From: Streptomyces sp. CB02009
GTDB taxonomy: Bacteria > Actinomycetota > Actinomycetes > Streptomycetales > Streptomycetaceae
Direction: 5' to 3'
NCBI RefSeq assembly: GCF_001905825.1
Contig: NZ_LIVV01000016.1
Location: 1-64,000, forward strand
Length of the DNA: 64,000 nt
The notes under the pieces were generated by a model, which ran no database searches, was not told the DNA's origin, and saw only the letters and a list, made by a program, of their open reading frames with translations. Of this stretch, positions 16,906 to 25,691 are shown in pieces. The position numbers and the translations under genes are program-made. Each line of letters opens with the position of its first letter. Positions within the stretch are counted from its first letter, which is position 1.

Positions 16906-16941
16906 GGGGGTCCCCTTTCCTGGGAGTTGGTTTTCGGTGCA

Positions 16942-16993
16942 GGTCGGCTGCCACCACCGGCCCGCGAAACAACTATACCCGTCACTCATCACT
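16942..16993 (-). promoter_or_regulatory. Shared promoter/hairpin leader, copy 4
   Basis: Minus strand: AGTGAT, 10 nt, TATAGTTGTTTCG, stem GGCCGGT / GCCGACC (one mismatch, one wobble) around GGTGGCA (16942-16962). Confidence 0.78.
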
Positions 16994-17336
16994 TTGTGAA
17001 CGTCTTGGAGGCGCGTTTCCCCTGTTCAGCGGCAAGCCGAAAGCCCGCCGGCGGCACGCCCCGACGCCCCGCCGGCCTTCCATAACGCTGGCGCCTGCGT
17101 CGCGATGGCCGGCCGCGAAGATGACGCCCGCCCGCGGTGCCGAGGCGCGCGGTGGAGGCGCGCTGCCGAGCCGACGGCGCACAGGCCGTCTGCAGCGGCT
17201 GGCGGCGCCGTACGGACCGCGCGGCGCCGTCCAGCTACCGACGGCCGACGTGGCCCTGGGCCGGACATGGCGGCGCCCCGGCGCGGCCGGTGGGCCGGGT
17301 CGGGGCGCGAGGGTGTGCTGGCTATGCCGTCAGGGT
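16994..17336. other. Gap without a recognisable gene
   Basis: About 340 bases of GC-rich sequence with no frame of convincing composition on either strand. The end next to 16994 should hold the -35 region of leader copy 4. Confidence 0.4.
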
Positions 17337-17531
17337 TCAGGGGCCGCTCAGGGACAGCGGGCCCGGTTGACGGGGGTTGAGGTCGACGACCACGTCACCG
17401 TCATCCGTGTGCACGGTGAAGACCGTGGCCCAGGACTCGGGGTCGCGTTGGACGGCGAGTGCTTTGTAGGCGGCGTGTACGGGCGTCTCAGCGTCGATCT
17501 CGATGGTCCAGCTGATGCTGTACTCCGGCAT
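17337..17531 (-). CDS. Small hypothetical protein
   Basis: The 64-aa protein starts MPEYSISWTIEIDAETPVHA at 17531, with AGGAAGG upstream; a longer form from 17567 has no ribosome site. It ends in TDDGDVVVDLNPRQPGPLSL. The pattern resembles small double-psi/β proteins common on actinobacterial plasmids. Function unknown. Third gene of the unit behind leader copy 5. Confidence 0.6.
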   Translation of the reverse strand: MPEYSISWTIEIDAETPVHAAYKALAVQRDPESWATVFTVHTDDGDVVVDLNPRQPGPLSLSGP

Positions 17532-17584
17532 GTGCTTCGTGCCTTCCTGGACGCCCTCAGCGCCCATGTGTGGTCTTGGGAGGT

Positions 17585-18250
17585 CTAGGCGGCGAGGGTG
17601 AGTTCGACGTCGTCCAGGCTGCGCTCGTTGATGGTGACGCCGCTGACGGGGTCGAGGTCGTCGAGCCAGAGCTCCTCGTTCTCGGCAAGGTAGCCGTGGA
17701 GGGCGCTCGGGTTGTTGGCGATGTACGCGGGGAGGCGGACCTCGGAGGTGAATTCGTAGGTGACCTCCTCGGTCACTGTCAGGGCGAGGCGCACGGTCAC
17801 TTCCTGGTCGTGGCCTTCAGGCTCGGGCGCGTCGGCGTTGACCACGAGGCACAGCAGGGCGGCCGTGTCCTCGTACGGGTCGGCCTGCGCCTGGGCAGCG
17901 TCGGGGAGTCGACCGAACGGGGTGCCGAGGCGGTCGAGCTGGCGGAGGACCTGGAGCAGGGTCTGAGGGTCGCGCGGGTCGGTCTGGCCCCAGGCCGTGC
18001 GCAGTTCGGGGTCGGTGAGCTCGGGGAGGGTGTCCACGTCGTCGAAGTCGAAGACGCACTGCGTGCCGCCTCCGGCGGTGCGGAGGCTGTCGAGGTGGAG
18101 TTCGCCGGAGTGGGGGTGGCGGCGCAGCACCAGGTAGGCGGCGTGCGGGTCCATGCTGGCGAGGGTGGCGGTGAGGGTTCGGGTCAGGCCCTGGGCCTGG
18201 TCCTGGGCGGTTTCGAGTGCGTCCTGGCAGTTCTGAAGGGTGGTGTGCAT
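17585..18250 (-). CDS. Hypothetical protein
   Basis: The 221-aa acidic protein starts at the ATG at 18250 (AGGAGG five bases upstream). The N-terminal 35 residues are helical (MHTTLQNCQDALETAQDQAQ), then strand-rich segments follow (AAYLVLRRHPHSGELHLDSL and EVTVRLALTVTEEVTYEFTS). No known domain. Second gene of a three-gene unit. Confidence 0.6.
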   Translation of the reverse strand: MHTTLQNCQDALETAQDQAQGLTRTLTATLASMDPHAAYLVLRRHPHSGELHLDSLRTAGGGTQCVFDFDDVDTLPELTDPELRTAWGQTDPRDPQTLLQVLRQLDRLGTPFGRLPDAAQAQADPYEDTAALLCLVVNADAPEPEGHDQEVTVRLALTVTEEVTYEFTSEVRLPAYIANNPSALHGYLAENEELWLDDLDPVSGVTINERSLDDVELTLAA

Positions 18251-18300
18251 CGGTCCTCCTGAGGGTGTTGGGGGCCGGCAGTTCGGCTGGCCGAAGCTGG

Positions 18301-18334
18301 GCTCCTCCCCCGGCGCCTGGCCGGGGGGAGGAGC
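18301..18334 (-). terminator. Intercistronic stem-loop
   Basis: GCTCCTCCCCCGGC pairs with GCCGGGGGGAGGAGC at 18301-18334, immediately past the stop of the gene at 18338-18991. Confidence 0.65.
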
Positions 18335-18337
18335 GGG

Positions 18338-18991
18338 TCAGGCGCTGAGGAGCTGGTTCCCGGTGCGCTGCCAGTACCCGGCCGGGGCGCGGTCCGCGCG
18401 GCACTGGTAGGTGCCGTAGGCGGTCACCTCGAACTCGTCGTCGCATACCAGGACGCGGGCGTCCGGGATGAACTCCAGCGTCTTGCTGCCGACGGGAAAG
18501 TCCCTGAAGTGCTGGAAACGGTGGGGGGTGCTCAGGAACCAGTAGACGTCGCCGCGTTCCAGGTCGGTGTAGCGGACGCTGACGGTGTCGCCGGGGCGGA
18601 GCTTGCACCAGGTGCGGACGCCGAGGTCGGCGCAGATGTCCTGGACCCTGCCGTACATGACGTCGAAGGCGTCCGGCGCGAGGCCCAGGGCGCGGTCGGT
18701 CTCGCCGCTCGGGCCGGTGAAGTGGACGGGGCCCCGGATGTCGAGGCCGTCGAAGCCGTAGTGGGCGGCGAGGTGCTGCGCCACGGTGTTGGTGGCCCCC
18801 TGGTCGCCGGGGAGGCAGTGCATGTCCGTCTCGGCGTCGAGCGGGACGGTGGTGTAGGTGCCGGGGCCGGAGAAGAGGCCGGTGAGCTCCCACTCGATGT
18901 GGGCGTCTCCGAAGGACCAGTTCACGAGCTGGTCGGGGTGGAGCGTGCCGAAGCAGCTGAATTCGTGCGGGTTGGTGAAATCCAGGGGCAT
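18338..18991 (-). CDS. Hypothetical protein
   Basis: The 217-aa protein starts MPLDFTNPHEFSCFGTLHPD at 18991 (GGAG upstream). It has two halves: an N-terminal αβ part with DIRGPVHFTGPSGETDRALG and a β-rich C-terminal part (RPGDTVSVRYTDLERGDVYW and YGTYQCRADRAPAGYWQRTG). No motif of a known enzyme is seen. First gene behind leader copy 5. Confidence 0.6.
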   Translation of the reverse strand: MPLDFTNPHEFSCFGTLHPDQLVNWSFGDAHIEWELTGLFSGPGTYTTVPLDAETDMHCLPGDQGATNTVAQHLAAHYGFDGLDIRGPVHFTGPSGETDRALGLAPDAFDVMYGRVQDICADLGVRTWCKLRPGDTVSVRYTDLERGDVYWFLSTPHRFQHFRDFPVGSKTLEFIPDARVLVCDDEFEVTAYGTYQCRADRAPAGYWQRTGNQLLSA

Positions 18992-19027
18992 ACGGGTCTC
19001 CAGGGTCTTCGCGTGTGTTTCCGGTGG

Positions 19028-19079
19028 TGGTCGACTGCCACCGTCGACCACAAGACAACTATACCAGTTACTCTTCATT
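19028..19079 (-). promoter_or_regulatory. Shared promoter/hairpin leader, copy 5
   Basis: Minus strand: AATGAA in place of AGTGAT, 10 nt, TATAGTTGTCTTG, then a perfect 8-bp stem TGGTCGAC / GTCGACCA around GGTGGCA (19028-19050). Confidence 0.8.
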
Positions 19080-19147
19080 CGCGGGAGGGTCTTGGACCCC
19101 GTTTCCGCTGCTCAGGGGCTCGTTTTCACCCGTACCTGTCACGCAGA

Positions 19148-19179
19148 ACTGGCCTCGCCCCGTACGGGGCGAGGCCAGT
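19148..19179 (-). terminator. Terminator of the DUF6884 gene
   Basis: ACTGGCCTCGCCCCG and CGGGGCGAGGCCAGT form a perfect 15-bp stem with a two-base centre. Confidence 0.75.
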
Positions 19180-19196
19180 GGGTTGGTTGCCGGCAG

Positions 19197-20147
19197 TCAG
19201 GCCGTTGGTGCGGCCGCCGTGGTCAGCTGGTGGAGGACGTCCAGCGGCTGCTCGGATCGGATCAGCCGGGCGAGGCGGGCGCGCTGTTCGCCGATGCCGC
19301 GGCAGCCGGCGAGCGGCTGCAGGGCGTCCGGGCGCAGCTGTGGGACGTAGACGCAGCCGCCGAGGGCGACGACCGGGCGGGGGCCGGGGAGGATGCGAGC
19401 TGCCTGGCCTGGGCGGCGAGCATCTCGGGCGCGGCGGAGCCGGGCTGGCCCATGCGGAGTTCGTACGGGAAGCGCGGTTCGTCGGGGGCGACGAAGCCGT
19501 TCTTCGCGGAGAGAGCGACGACGTCGCCGGCGGTGCCGGCGAGGTGCTCGGCCGCCTGGCGGCACAGGAGGTGATAGCTCGGTGTAGAGCTGGCGGACGG
19601 GCAGGGTCGTCTCGGTGGCTGACTTGGCGCCGCTGCACGGTACGACGACGGGCCCGAGCGGGCCGAGCGTCCTCGACTGGGCGGTCTCGCGGACGTCGAG
19701 GGCGGCGCCGGCGCTGCGGCTGCTGTTCACCGGGACGAGCCCCTCGTGCTCGGCCGACTGCCAGGGGTAGGGGCCGGCGACGGGGCGGCGTGCCCAGGCC
19801 ATCGTGCGGCCGGTGACGGGGTCGACAACGTCCCAGCCTGCGGCGGCGTATGCGCGCAGGGTGTCGTCCGTGGCGTCGGGCGCCGGGACGGCTCGGCCGT
19901 CGAGCCGTACGACCGCCTGGGCGACGGCCTCGGCGAGGGTGGGGGCGCAACGCACGACGGCCTCCCTCGGTACGGGGGCGGTGCGGGGCATCAGCTGGTC
20001 GACGTGCCACTGCCAGCCGGTGCGGAAGGCCTCCAGGTGGGCGGCGGCGTGGCGGAAGCGGTGGACGGCGCTGTAGGCGCGGTCGCGGTAGACGACTCGG
20101 CGGCGCGCACGGGGCAACGGCACGGCGGAAACAGGGCCGGTGGACAT
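19197..20147 (-). pseudogene. DUF6884-type gene with two frameshifts
   Basis: From the ATG at 20147 the first frame contains VVVPCSGAKSATETTLPVRQ and LYTE, the DUF6884 hallmark. Near 19573 it shifts; the next frame continues HLLCRQAAEHLAGTAGDVVA, LSAKNGFVAPDEPRFPYELR and MGQPGSAAPEMLAAQARQLA. Near 19398 it shifts back to VVALGGCVYVPQLRPDALQP and LAGCRGIGEQRARLARL, ending at 19197. The three pieces align with one normal protein of about 315 aa. These proteins are common on streptomycete phages and plasmids, with no assigned activity. A start further upstream (20195) is possible. Confidence 0.65.
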
Positions 20148-20226
20148 GTGGGGTGCTGCTGAAGCCGGGCGGTGCCACGGCGCGCGGCGACGCATGCCAG
20201 TCGCGGACAGGGCGGCGGGGACGGGG

Positions 20227-20252
20227 GTGACGGCCGCTTGGTCGGCCGTCAC
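20227..20252 (-). terminator. Terminator after the 20272-20646 gene
   Basis: GTGACGGCCG pairs with CGGCCGTCAC around CTTGGT, 20 bases beyond the stop. Confidence 0.7.
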
Positions 20253-20271
20253 CCTCGCTGGTGGGCGGTGC

Positions 20272-20646
20272 TCAGGCGTTGGGCCGGAGGAACTGCCGGT
20301 CCGGCTCGACGCTCCAGGTCAGGTCCGGGAACAGGCGGCGGACCTGCCGTTCGGCCCAGGGACGGACGGTGTCCCAGGCCTCCTGCGTCGGTTCGTTGGC
20401 CCAGTGGTGCCAGCCTTCGGCACAGGCGGCAGTCTGCTCGCCAAGCTCAGCCATGAGGGTCTCTACGGCGATCTCGTCGGGCAGTTCCATGTTGTTCTCG
20501 GTGGTCATGGCGTAGGCGTCGAAGAGGCGCTCGGCAAGGGTCTCGCCGTCGAGGTTGTGCACGGAGGTGACCTGGAGGACGGTGCCCCGGCCGTCCGGGT
20601 CGAGGACCAGGCAGGTGGATGGCTGGGGTGCGGTGTTGATGGCCAT
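20272..20646 (-). CDS. Hypothetical protein
   Basis: The 124-aa acidic protein starts MAINTAPQPSTCLVLDPDGR at 20646, five bases after the stop of the gene before it and without its own strong ribosome site, so translation is probably coupled. It contains VTSVHNLDGETLAERLFDAY and a Trp-rich helix AEGWHHWANEPTQEAW. No family recognised. Confidence 0.6.
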   Translation of the reverse strand: MAINTAPQPSTCLVLDPDGRGTVLQVTSVHNLDGETLAERLFDAYAMTTENNMELPDEIAVETLMAELGEQTAACAEGWHHWANEPTQEAWDTVRPWAERQVRRLFPDLTWSVEPDRQFLRPNA

Positions 20647-20651
20647 GGGGA

Positions 20652-21131
20652 TCAGGTCGCCAGCTCGCAGCCGTTGGGGCGTTCGCCGCCGCAGCTCGGA
20701 CAGGGGTCGGTCTCGTGGTAGTACCAGCTGCTGCACGCGCAGTCCCAGGTGGAGATGGACCACGCCCACTCCCAGCCGCCGATGCCGTATAGGCCGTCCT
20801 CCACCCGGGGGTTGATGACGGAGGTGACCTGGGCCGGGCCCTCTTCTTCGAGGTACATCCAGCGGACGTGGAGGACTACTGCTCGCGGGGCGCCGCTGCT
20901 GTCGGTTCCGCCGTCGATGACGTGGATGGTGTCGGCGCAGTCGTAGCCGTACTTGACGGCGTCCTTGACGGTCTCGGCGGAGAGCAGCCGGACGGTGTCG
21001 AGGGTGAAGAAGGGAGAGACGAAGCCGTTCCAGCGGTTGGCCGGGTCGAGGACGGCCGGATAGTCGGGGGTGCCGTCGATCGTGACGCGGGTGCGGACGG
21101 AGCCGGATTTCGGGGAGGGCTGTCGGGTCAT
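20652..21131 (-). CDS. Hypothetical protein with C-terminal Cys cluster
   Basis: The 159-aa protein starts at the ATG at 21131 (CAGGAG upstream). The body is αβ (LLSAETVKDAVKYGYDCADT, AVVLHVRWMYLEEEGPAQVT). The C-terminus has CACSSWYYHETDPCPSCGGE and a final Cys, suited to a zinc ribbon. First gene behind leader copy 6. Function unknown. Confidence 0.6.
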   Translation of the reverse strand: MTRQPSPKSGSVRTRVTIDGTPDYPAVLDPANRWNGFVSPFFTLDTVRLLSAETVKDAVKYGYDCADTIHVIDGGTDSSGAPRAVVLHVRWMYLEEEGPAQVTSVINPRVEDGLYGIGGWEWAWSISTWDCACSSWYYHETDPCPSCGGERPNGCELAT

Positions 21132-21159
21132 GACTCTCCTGGGTGTGTGTTCGGTTGGG

Positions 21160-21211
21160 TGGTCGGCTGCCACCACCGACCATGGAACAACTATACCACA
21201 CATGCATCACT
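21160..21211 (-). promoter_or_regulatory. Shared promoter/hairpin leader, copy 6
   Basis: Minus strand: AGTGAT, 10 nt, TATAGTTGTTCCA, stem TGGTCGGT / GCCGACCA (one G-U) around GGTGGCA (21160-21182). Confidence 0.8.
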
Positions 21212-21318
21212 ATTGCGGGTGGGAACGCACTCCCGACCCGGGGACCGGCAGCTCAGCAGCGCCCCAGCGGGGGCGGCCACCGCATCCGGGGCCGCCCTTG
21301 GCGGTAGCGATCCGGCCG

Positions 21319-21336
21319 CCGAGCGGCGCCGCTCGG
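21319..21336 (-). terminator. Stem-loop after the methyltransferase gene
   Basis: CCGAGCGGC / GCCGCTCGG is a perfect palindrome 12 bases past the stop. Confidence 0.55.
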
Positions 21337-21347
21337 CCAGGACTCGA

Positions 21348-22802
21348 CTACGCGGCCAGGGCCAGCAGGTCCGCCGGGGCGCGCCGGCCGCACTGCTGTG
21401 GCACGTCGATCGGCGCCGGACGCTCGTCGTCGCCGTAAACCCGGCCGAGGTAGTCCACGACCGGCCGGTGCCACGGACGTCCGGTCAGGGCACCCAGGAC
21501 GACCGCGCCGACGGGCGGGCACACCACGTCGCCGATGCGCTGGAACGCGCTCGTGCGCGAGTCCTTGCGGGCCGCCGGCTCCGAGGCGCGCCAGGGGTAG
21601 GTCGACAGGAATCCGACCAGCTGCCCGGCCTCGGCCTCGGTCAGCCGGTAGCCGTCCGACTCCCGGAACCATGTCCGGGCCTTGCCGGTGAGGCACCAGC
21701 CGGCCTTGTCCGCGGAGAAGGTGTTCCCGCCCTTGGGCCGTCCGCTCGCATCGACTCCCCGGACGCCGCGGGTGTTGATGCGCTCCCCCGCGGCCCACCC
21801 AAGGGCGGCGGCCAGGGTCTGCTCGGCGAAGGGCATGTTCGGCCGGACGGATCCGGGAATGCGGCCGTAGCGCACCGCCATGAAGAACACGCGGCGCCGG
21901 TGCGTGGCCACCCCGTAGTCGGCAGCGTCCAGCTCGACCCACTGCTGCTGGGACCAGCTGGCCAGGGCCAGCTCGAACGAGACGGCCTCTCGCACGTCTT
22001 CGGGCAGGTTCGCGGACTGCTCCATGGCGACCCACCGCAGGGCCTCGCCGTGGAGCTGGAGGCCCAGTGCCCAGATCAGCACCTCGGCGACGAGCCCGGC
22101 TTCCGGGTCGGGCATGGCGGCCGCCAGGGTGCGCACCTCGGCCCAGGTCGCCCCGGAGCGCTCGGCCCGGCCGCCGTGCCCGGAGGCTTTCCCGGCGGCG
22201 CGCAGCATGGCAGTGAGGACCTGGAGGGATTGAGCGGTGAGTCCGGCCCGCTTGCCTGCGGTCGACCAGGCGGGGCAGGGCGGGGAGAGAACGACGCCGA
22301 CGATCCAGCACAGCGCGGGGTGTTCGGGGTCGAGCAGGGTGATGTCGATGACGATGCGGCGGTGCCCGGCGCGCTCGGCGGTGGCGCAGGCGTCGCCGGA
22401 GAGGTCGAGGCCGACGGCGTCGTACTGGGCGCCCAGGGCGGCGAGGCCTTCGTCCCAACCTCCGGGGCCGGCAAAGACGCCGATGACGCGTTCGCGGTCG
22501 CCCTCGCGGGGGCGCAGGAGCCAGCGCCCGGGCCAGGGCGCGGCCATCTCGTCCAGTTCGGCGAGGACGTCCGCGGGGATCTCGGCGCCGAGGTCGAGCG
22601 CGAGGTCGGCCAGGCACAGCGGGCAGGTGCGCTCCTCGAACCAGTCGACGCAGGTGACATAGCTGTGCCAGTCCGTGAAGCCGCAGCGGGCGGTGGTGTC
22701 GTCGTGGTCGGGCAGGAGGTGCACCAGGCCCTCGGCGTCGGTGCCGAAGCCGGTGACTCGGATGGGTTCGGCGCTGCGTTCGGCGGCCTGAGCGTCCGTC
22801 AT
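21348..22802 (-). CDS. C5-cytosine-specific DNA methyltransferase
   Basis: The 484-aa protein transfers methyl from S-adenosylmethionine to cytosine C5 in DNA. Motif I is VIGVFAGPGGWDEGL (about residue 107), motif II YDAVGLDLSGDAC, and motif IV VVLSPPCPAWSTAGK holds the catalytic Cys. Motif VI is degenerate (AMEQSANLPE) and motif VIII is VATHRRRVFFMA. About 100 extra N-terminal residues carry a zinc-like set (ARCG, CVDWFEERTCPLC). No restriction endonuclease lies nearby, so it is an orphan, plausibly protecting the element from host restriction. ATG at 22802 follows AGGGGAG. Sole gene behind leader copy 7. Confidence 0.9.
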   Translation of the reverse strand: MTDAQAAERSAEPIRVTGFGTDAEGLVHLLPDHDDTTARCGFTDWHSYVTCVDWFEERTCPLCLADLALDLGAEIPADVLAELDEMAAPWPGRWLLRPREGDRERVIGVFAGPGGWDEGLAALGAQYDAVGLDLSGDACATAERAGHRRIVIDITLLDPEHPALCWIVGVVLSPPCPAWSTAGKRAGLTAQSLQVLTAMLRAAGKASGHGGRAERSGATWAEVRTLAAAMPDPEAGLVAEVLIWALGLQLHGEALRWVAMEQSANLPEDVREAVSFELALASWSQQQWVELDAADYGVATHRRRVFFMAVRYGRIPGSVRPNMPFAEQTLAAALGWAAGERINTRGVRGVDASGRPKGGNTFSADKAGWCLTGKARTWFRESDGYRLTEAEAGQLVGFLSTYPWRASEPAARKDSRTSAFQRIGDVVCPPVGAVVLGALTGRPWHRPVVDYLGRVYGDDERPAPIDVPQQCGRRAPADLLALAA

Positions 22803-22858
22803 GAGCTGCTCCCCTCGGTCGGCCGGTGCGGCGGCCGCGTGCTGCGCCTTCGGTCGGC

Positions 22859-22910
22859 GGTCGGGTGCCACCCCCGACCGGCTAGATAACTATAACTGCG
22901 TTATATCACT
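22859..22910 (-). promoter_or_regulatory. Shared promoter/hairpin leader, copy 7
   Basis: Minus strand: AGTGAT, 10 nt, TATAGTTATCTAG, then perfect stem GGTCGGG / CCCGACC around GGTGGCA (22859-22879). Relative to copy 2 the inner stem pairs differ on both sides, preserving pairing. Confidence 0.8.
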
Positions 22911-23844
22911 TTCGGTAGTGGGGGCGCGCACTTTCCTCTCGCGTGTCGCGTCGACGGTCAGGCGGCCAGGACCATGGCCAGCCGGCGGAGGTAGTCGGCC
23001 GCGGCCTCCTCGCCGACGTGGCGCCGCAGCGCGTCCCCCCGAGCCCAGACCAGCGGGCCTTCTTCCGCCTCGGCGCGGGCCGCCTCGGCAACGATCTCGG
23101 CGACGCTGAGCTTCTCCCGGAACTTGTGGCCGATGTGCTCCTCCAAGGCGACGTACCGGGTGGGCAGGTCCAGGCCCAGGGCCCAGCACAGCCGCACGGC
23201 GCGCACCAGGACGTCCCGGCCGGCGAGCACGCAGAAGACGCAGGACAGCCGGGGGATGAGGGCGTCGTAGACGGGGTGGTACTCCAGGGCGGCGTCGGCG
23301 ATCTGCTGCTAGACGTCGGTCTCGGAGAGCTCCAGGATCGGGTGCCAGGCCAGGACCATGCGCTGCCCGGTGCTCGCGCGCATGTCGATCGCGAGCGGGA
23401 GCTTCCGGGCCCGGGCCGGCGATTCGGCAGCCCGGATTCCCAGGGCGGAGAGGATCAGGGCCTGCTCGTCCAAGCCGAGGGCGTCGGTGATCTGCTTGAA
23501 CAGCGGGGCAATCTTGTCCCGCTTCAGGGCCGAGGTGCACAGCCGGCGCGCCGCGTCGGGCCACATGCCGCGCTTCTCGACCAGGCCGAGCAGGCCGCGG
23601 TCGGCCTTGACCACGATGAACTCCACGCCCCAGCGCTCGGCCTGGCGCTGCGCGAGCTCGCGCACGCCCGGCCATTCGGACTCCTCCCCCAGATCCGCGT
23701 GGACCATGACCACCTTGTCCAGGCAGCCGGCCTCGGCGGCCAGGGTGACCACGCGGTACGCGCAGACGAGCGAGTCCTTGCCGGCACTGGTCGAGACGAG
23801 GATTTTGTCCGCAGCGAGGACGAGCTCGCGGGGTGTCTGGGCTA

Positions 23845-24743
23845 GGCCGTTTCTTTCGGATCATCGGATCGTTGGTTGATGTGTGTCGTTGACTGACGCC
23901 CAGTGGGCCCGCATCGAGCCGCTACTGCCGGACCGGACCCCGAAGCGGGGCGGGCGGTGGCGTGATCACCGACAGGTGATCGACGCGATCGCGTTCAAGT
24001 ACCGCACCGGCACGCCGTGGATGGACCTTCCCGAGCACTTCGGATCGTGGAAGGGCGCCCACAACCGACTGCGGAAGTGGGCCGCCGACGGTACCTGGGA
24101 GAAGGTCTTCACCACCCTCCTCGCCCAAGCCGACGCCGAAGGCGACCTCGACTGGGTGGTCGCAGTCGACTCCACCATCGTCCGCGCCCACCAGCATGCA
24201 GCTGGGGCTCGTCAAAAGGGGCCGCGGCCGGCGAGCCGGACGACCACGCCCTCGGACGGTCCCGCGGCGGACTGACCACCAAAATCCACCTCGCCGCAGA
24301 CAGCCGCTGCCGCCCCCTTGCGTTCGTCCTCACGCCCGGCCAGGCAGGTGACGCACCCGCGTTCACCCAGGTCATGGCCCGCTTACGGGTGCCGCGGCCG
24401 GTCGGCCGGCCCAGGACCACCCCGGAGGTGGTCCTGGCAGACAAGGCGTACTCGTCTCGGGCGATCCGCAATCATCTCCGCCGACGCGGGATCCGGGCGG
24501 TGATCCCACAGCCCTCCGACCAGGCCGCCAACCGCAAACGCCGCGGCAGCCATGGCGGCAGACCGCCCGCCTTCGACCGCGAGGCCTACAAGCAGCGCAA
24601 CACCGTCGAGCGGTGCATCAACAAGCTCAAGCAGTGGCGCGGCCTGGCCACTCGTTACGACAAGACCGCCACCATCTACCTCGCCGGACTCCATCTCGCC
24701 GCCATCTTCATCTGGTCAGCGAGGTGATCCGAAAGAAACGCCC
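23845..24743 (+). mobile_element. IS5-family insertion sequence, 899 bp
   Basis: Inverted ends GGCCGTTTCTTTCGGATCA (left) and GGGCGTTTCTTTCGGATCA (right, reversed) differ at one base. TA flanks both sides (23843-23844 and 24744-24745) as the target duplication. Removing the IS plus one TA restores the reading frame of the host gene, which proves the exact boundaries. Confidence 0.9.
23883..24727 (+). CDS. IS5-family DDE transposase made by -1 frameshifting
   Basis: The first frame (GTG at 23883) encodes SLTDAQWARIEPLLPDRTPK, FKYRTGTPWMDLPEHFGSWK and VVAVDSTIVRAHQHAAGARQ with the first catalytic Asp. At CAAAAGGGG (24212-24220) a -1 slip at A AAG GGG enters the frame that continues HALGRSRGGLTTKIHLAADS, LADKAYSS (second Asp) and ERCINKLKQWRGLATRYDKT (Glu), ending at 24727. 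Both halves are intact, as expected for programmed frameshifting in this family, so the element may still be active. Confidence 0.85.
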
Positions 24744-25140
24744 TAGCTCGCCGAGGAGGGCGGTCGCGACGTCGGACCGGCGCCCGCCACCGGTTCCGCG
24801 GCCCGGGGCGTGTGGGGTGTAGAGCGCCGCGAGGGCGCGGTTGGCCGCGCGGGCCGCGGTGAAGGTCCGGCGGACCTTGGCCCGGGCGTCCTGCTCGCGG
24901 CGTACGAGGCCGGCGTGCACGGCCTGGGCGGCCGTCGGCTCGTTAGCGTCAGCCTGCAGTTGCTGATCGTGGGCGATACGGGCGCGGTCGGCAGCGGTGG
25001 CCTTGGCGGCCCGGGTGCGGGCGCGGCCGGCGGCGGTGTACGCGGCGTCGGCCTGGTGGGCGCGCCGGATTCCCTCCAGCAGCCGGCGGCGGGTGGGCAT
25101 GTCCATGGGACTCCTCTGGGTGCGGGGTGGTGTGTTCGGC

Positions 25141-25167
25141 GCCGGGCGGCTGCCACTGCCGCCCGGC
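25141..25167 (-). promoter_or_regulatory. GTGGCA hairpin without promoter (internal)
   Basis: Minus strand: GCCGGGCGGC / GCCGCCCGGC, a perfect 10-bp stem around AGTGGCA, 35 bases before the ATG of the PP-loop gene and followed by GCCGAACACACC as in the full leaders. Confidence 0.78.
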
Positions 25168-25178
25168 CAGGGGGTGGA

Positions 25179-25580
25179 TCAGAAGGTGCAGAACCGGCGT
25201 GCGACCGGCGGGAAGTTCCCGCGGTGGCGCCGGCCGAGCCGCTCGATCACCTCACGGGCGCACCGGGCCGCGTCGGCGGCCGCGTCGAGCGGCGTGGAGG
25301 AACTGCCGACGAGGGTGGCGAGGTAGGTACCGTCGGCATCGTGCAGGTGCGCGGACCAGGACTCGCGATGGTCGGCAGCGGGCCGGTCGGCACGCTCGCC
25401 GGCGTACATCAGGACGTGCAGGACGCCGTAGACGGAGCCTTCGTCGTCTGGGGCATCCGGGTCGGCGGCCATGATCAGGAAGGTCATACCGCCCTCCTCG
25501 CCGGGGAAGGCGTGGCGGCCCAGGGCGGCCAGTTCCGCGCGCAGCAGGTCGCCTTCGGTGGGTTCCTTCTGGTTGGTCAT
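25179..25580 (-). CDS. Hypothetical protein
   Basis: The 133-aa protein starts MTNQKEPTEGDLLRAELAAL at 25580 (AAGGAA upstream). A strand-rich centre (GMTFLIMAADPDAPDDEGSV) precedes a helix AADAARCAREVIERLGRRHR. No recognised domain. It lies between the 465-aa gene and the PP-loop gene in the same direction. Confidence 0.6.
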   Translation of the reverse strand: MTNQKEPTEGDLLRAELAALGRHAFPGEEGGMTFLIMAADPDAPDDEGSVYGVLHVLMYAGERADRPAADHRESWSAHLHDADGTYLATLVGSSSTPLDAAADAARCAREVIERLGRRHRGNFPPVARRFCTF

Positions 25581-25659
25581 CTCGTTCCTTCGCATCGAGC
25601 AGGCAGGGGCGTTGTGCCGTGCGGGCCGGTGTCGTGCGCCAGGGGGCCGGACCCCGGCG

Positions 25660-25681
25660 GCCCGGCCCCGTAGGGCCGGGC
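25660..25681 (-). terminator. Terminator after the 465-aa gene
   Basis: GCCCGGCCC pairs with GGGCCGGGC around CGTA, 11 bases past the stop at 25692. Confidence 0.6.
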
Positions 25682-25691
25682 GGGGGGCCCG

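Larger units (their letters stand above)
22958..25106 (-). pseudogene. PP-loop (PAPS-reductase-like) gene split by an IS and an amber codon
   Basis: The gene starts at the ATG at 25106 (AGAGGAG upstream) with about 120 mostly helical residues ending ATALLGEL. It is cut by the IS at 23845-24743. Deleting the IS and one TA joins the frame to AQTPRELVLAADKILVSTSA, whose next residues GKDS form the PP-loop (SAGKDS) that binds ATP. AIDMRASTGQRMVLAWHPIL follows. A TAG at 23308-23310 then stops the frame after SETDV, where Trp (TGG) is usual; the frame continues QQIADAALEYHPVYDALIPR and CVFC to 22958. The intact protein would be about 500 aa with a sulfonucleotide-reductase-like fold. Confidence 0.75.

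Noticed and set aside
18255..18300. Another loop hairpin upstream of the 221-aa gene
   Set aside because: TTCGGC/GCCGAA pairs there, but the loop is only CA and lacks GTGGCA, so it was not counted.
20868..22889. 673-codon plus-strand frame over the methyltransferase
   Set aside because: It is antisense to a gene with all cytosine methyltransferase motifs and lacks protein-like features of its own.
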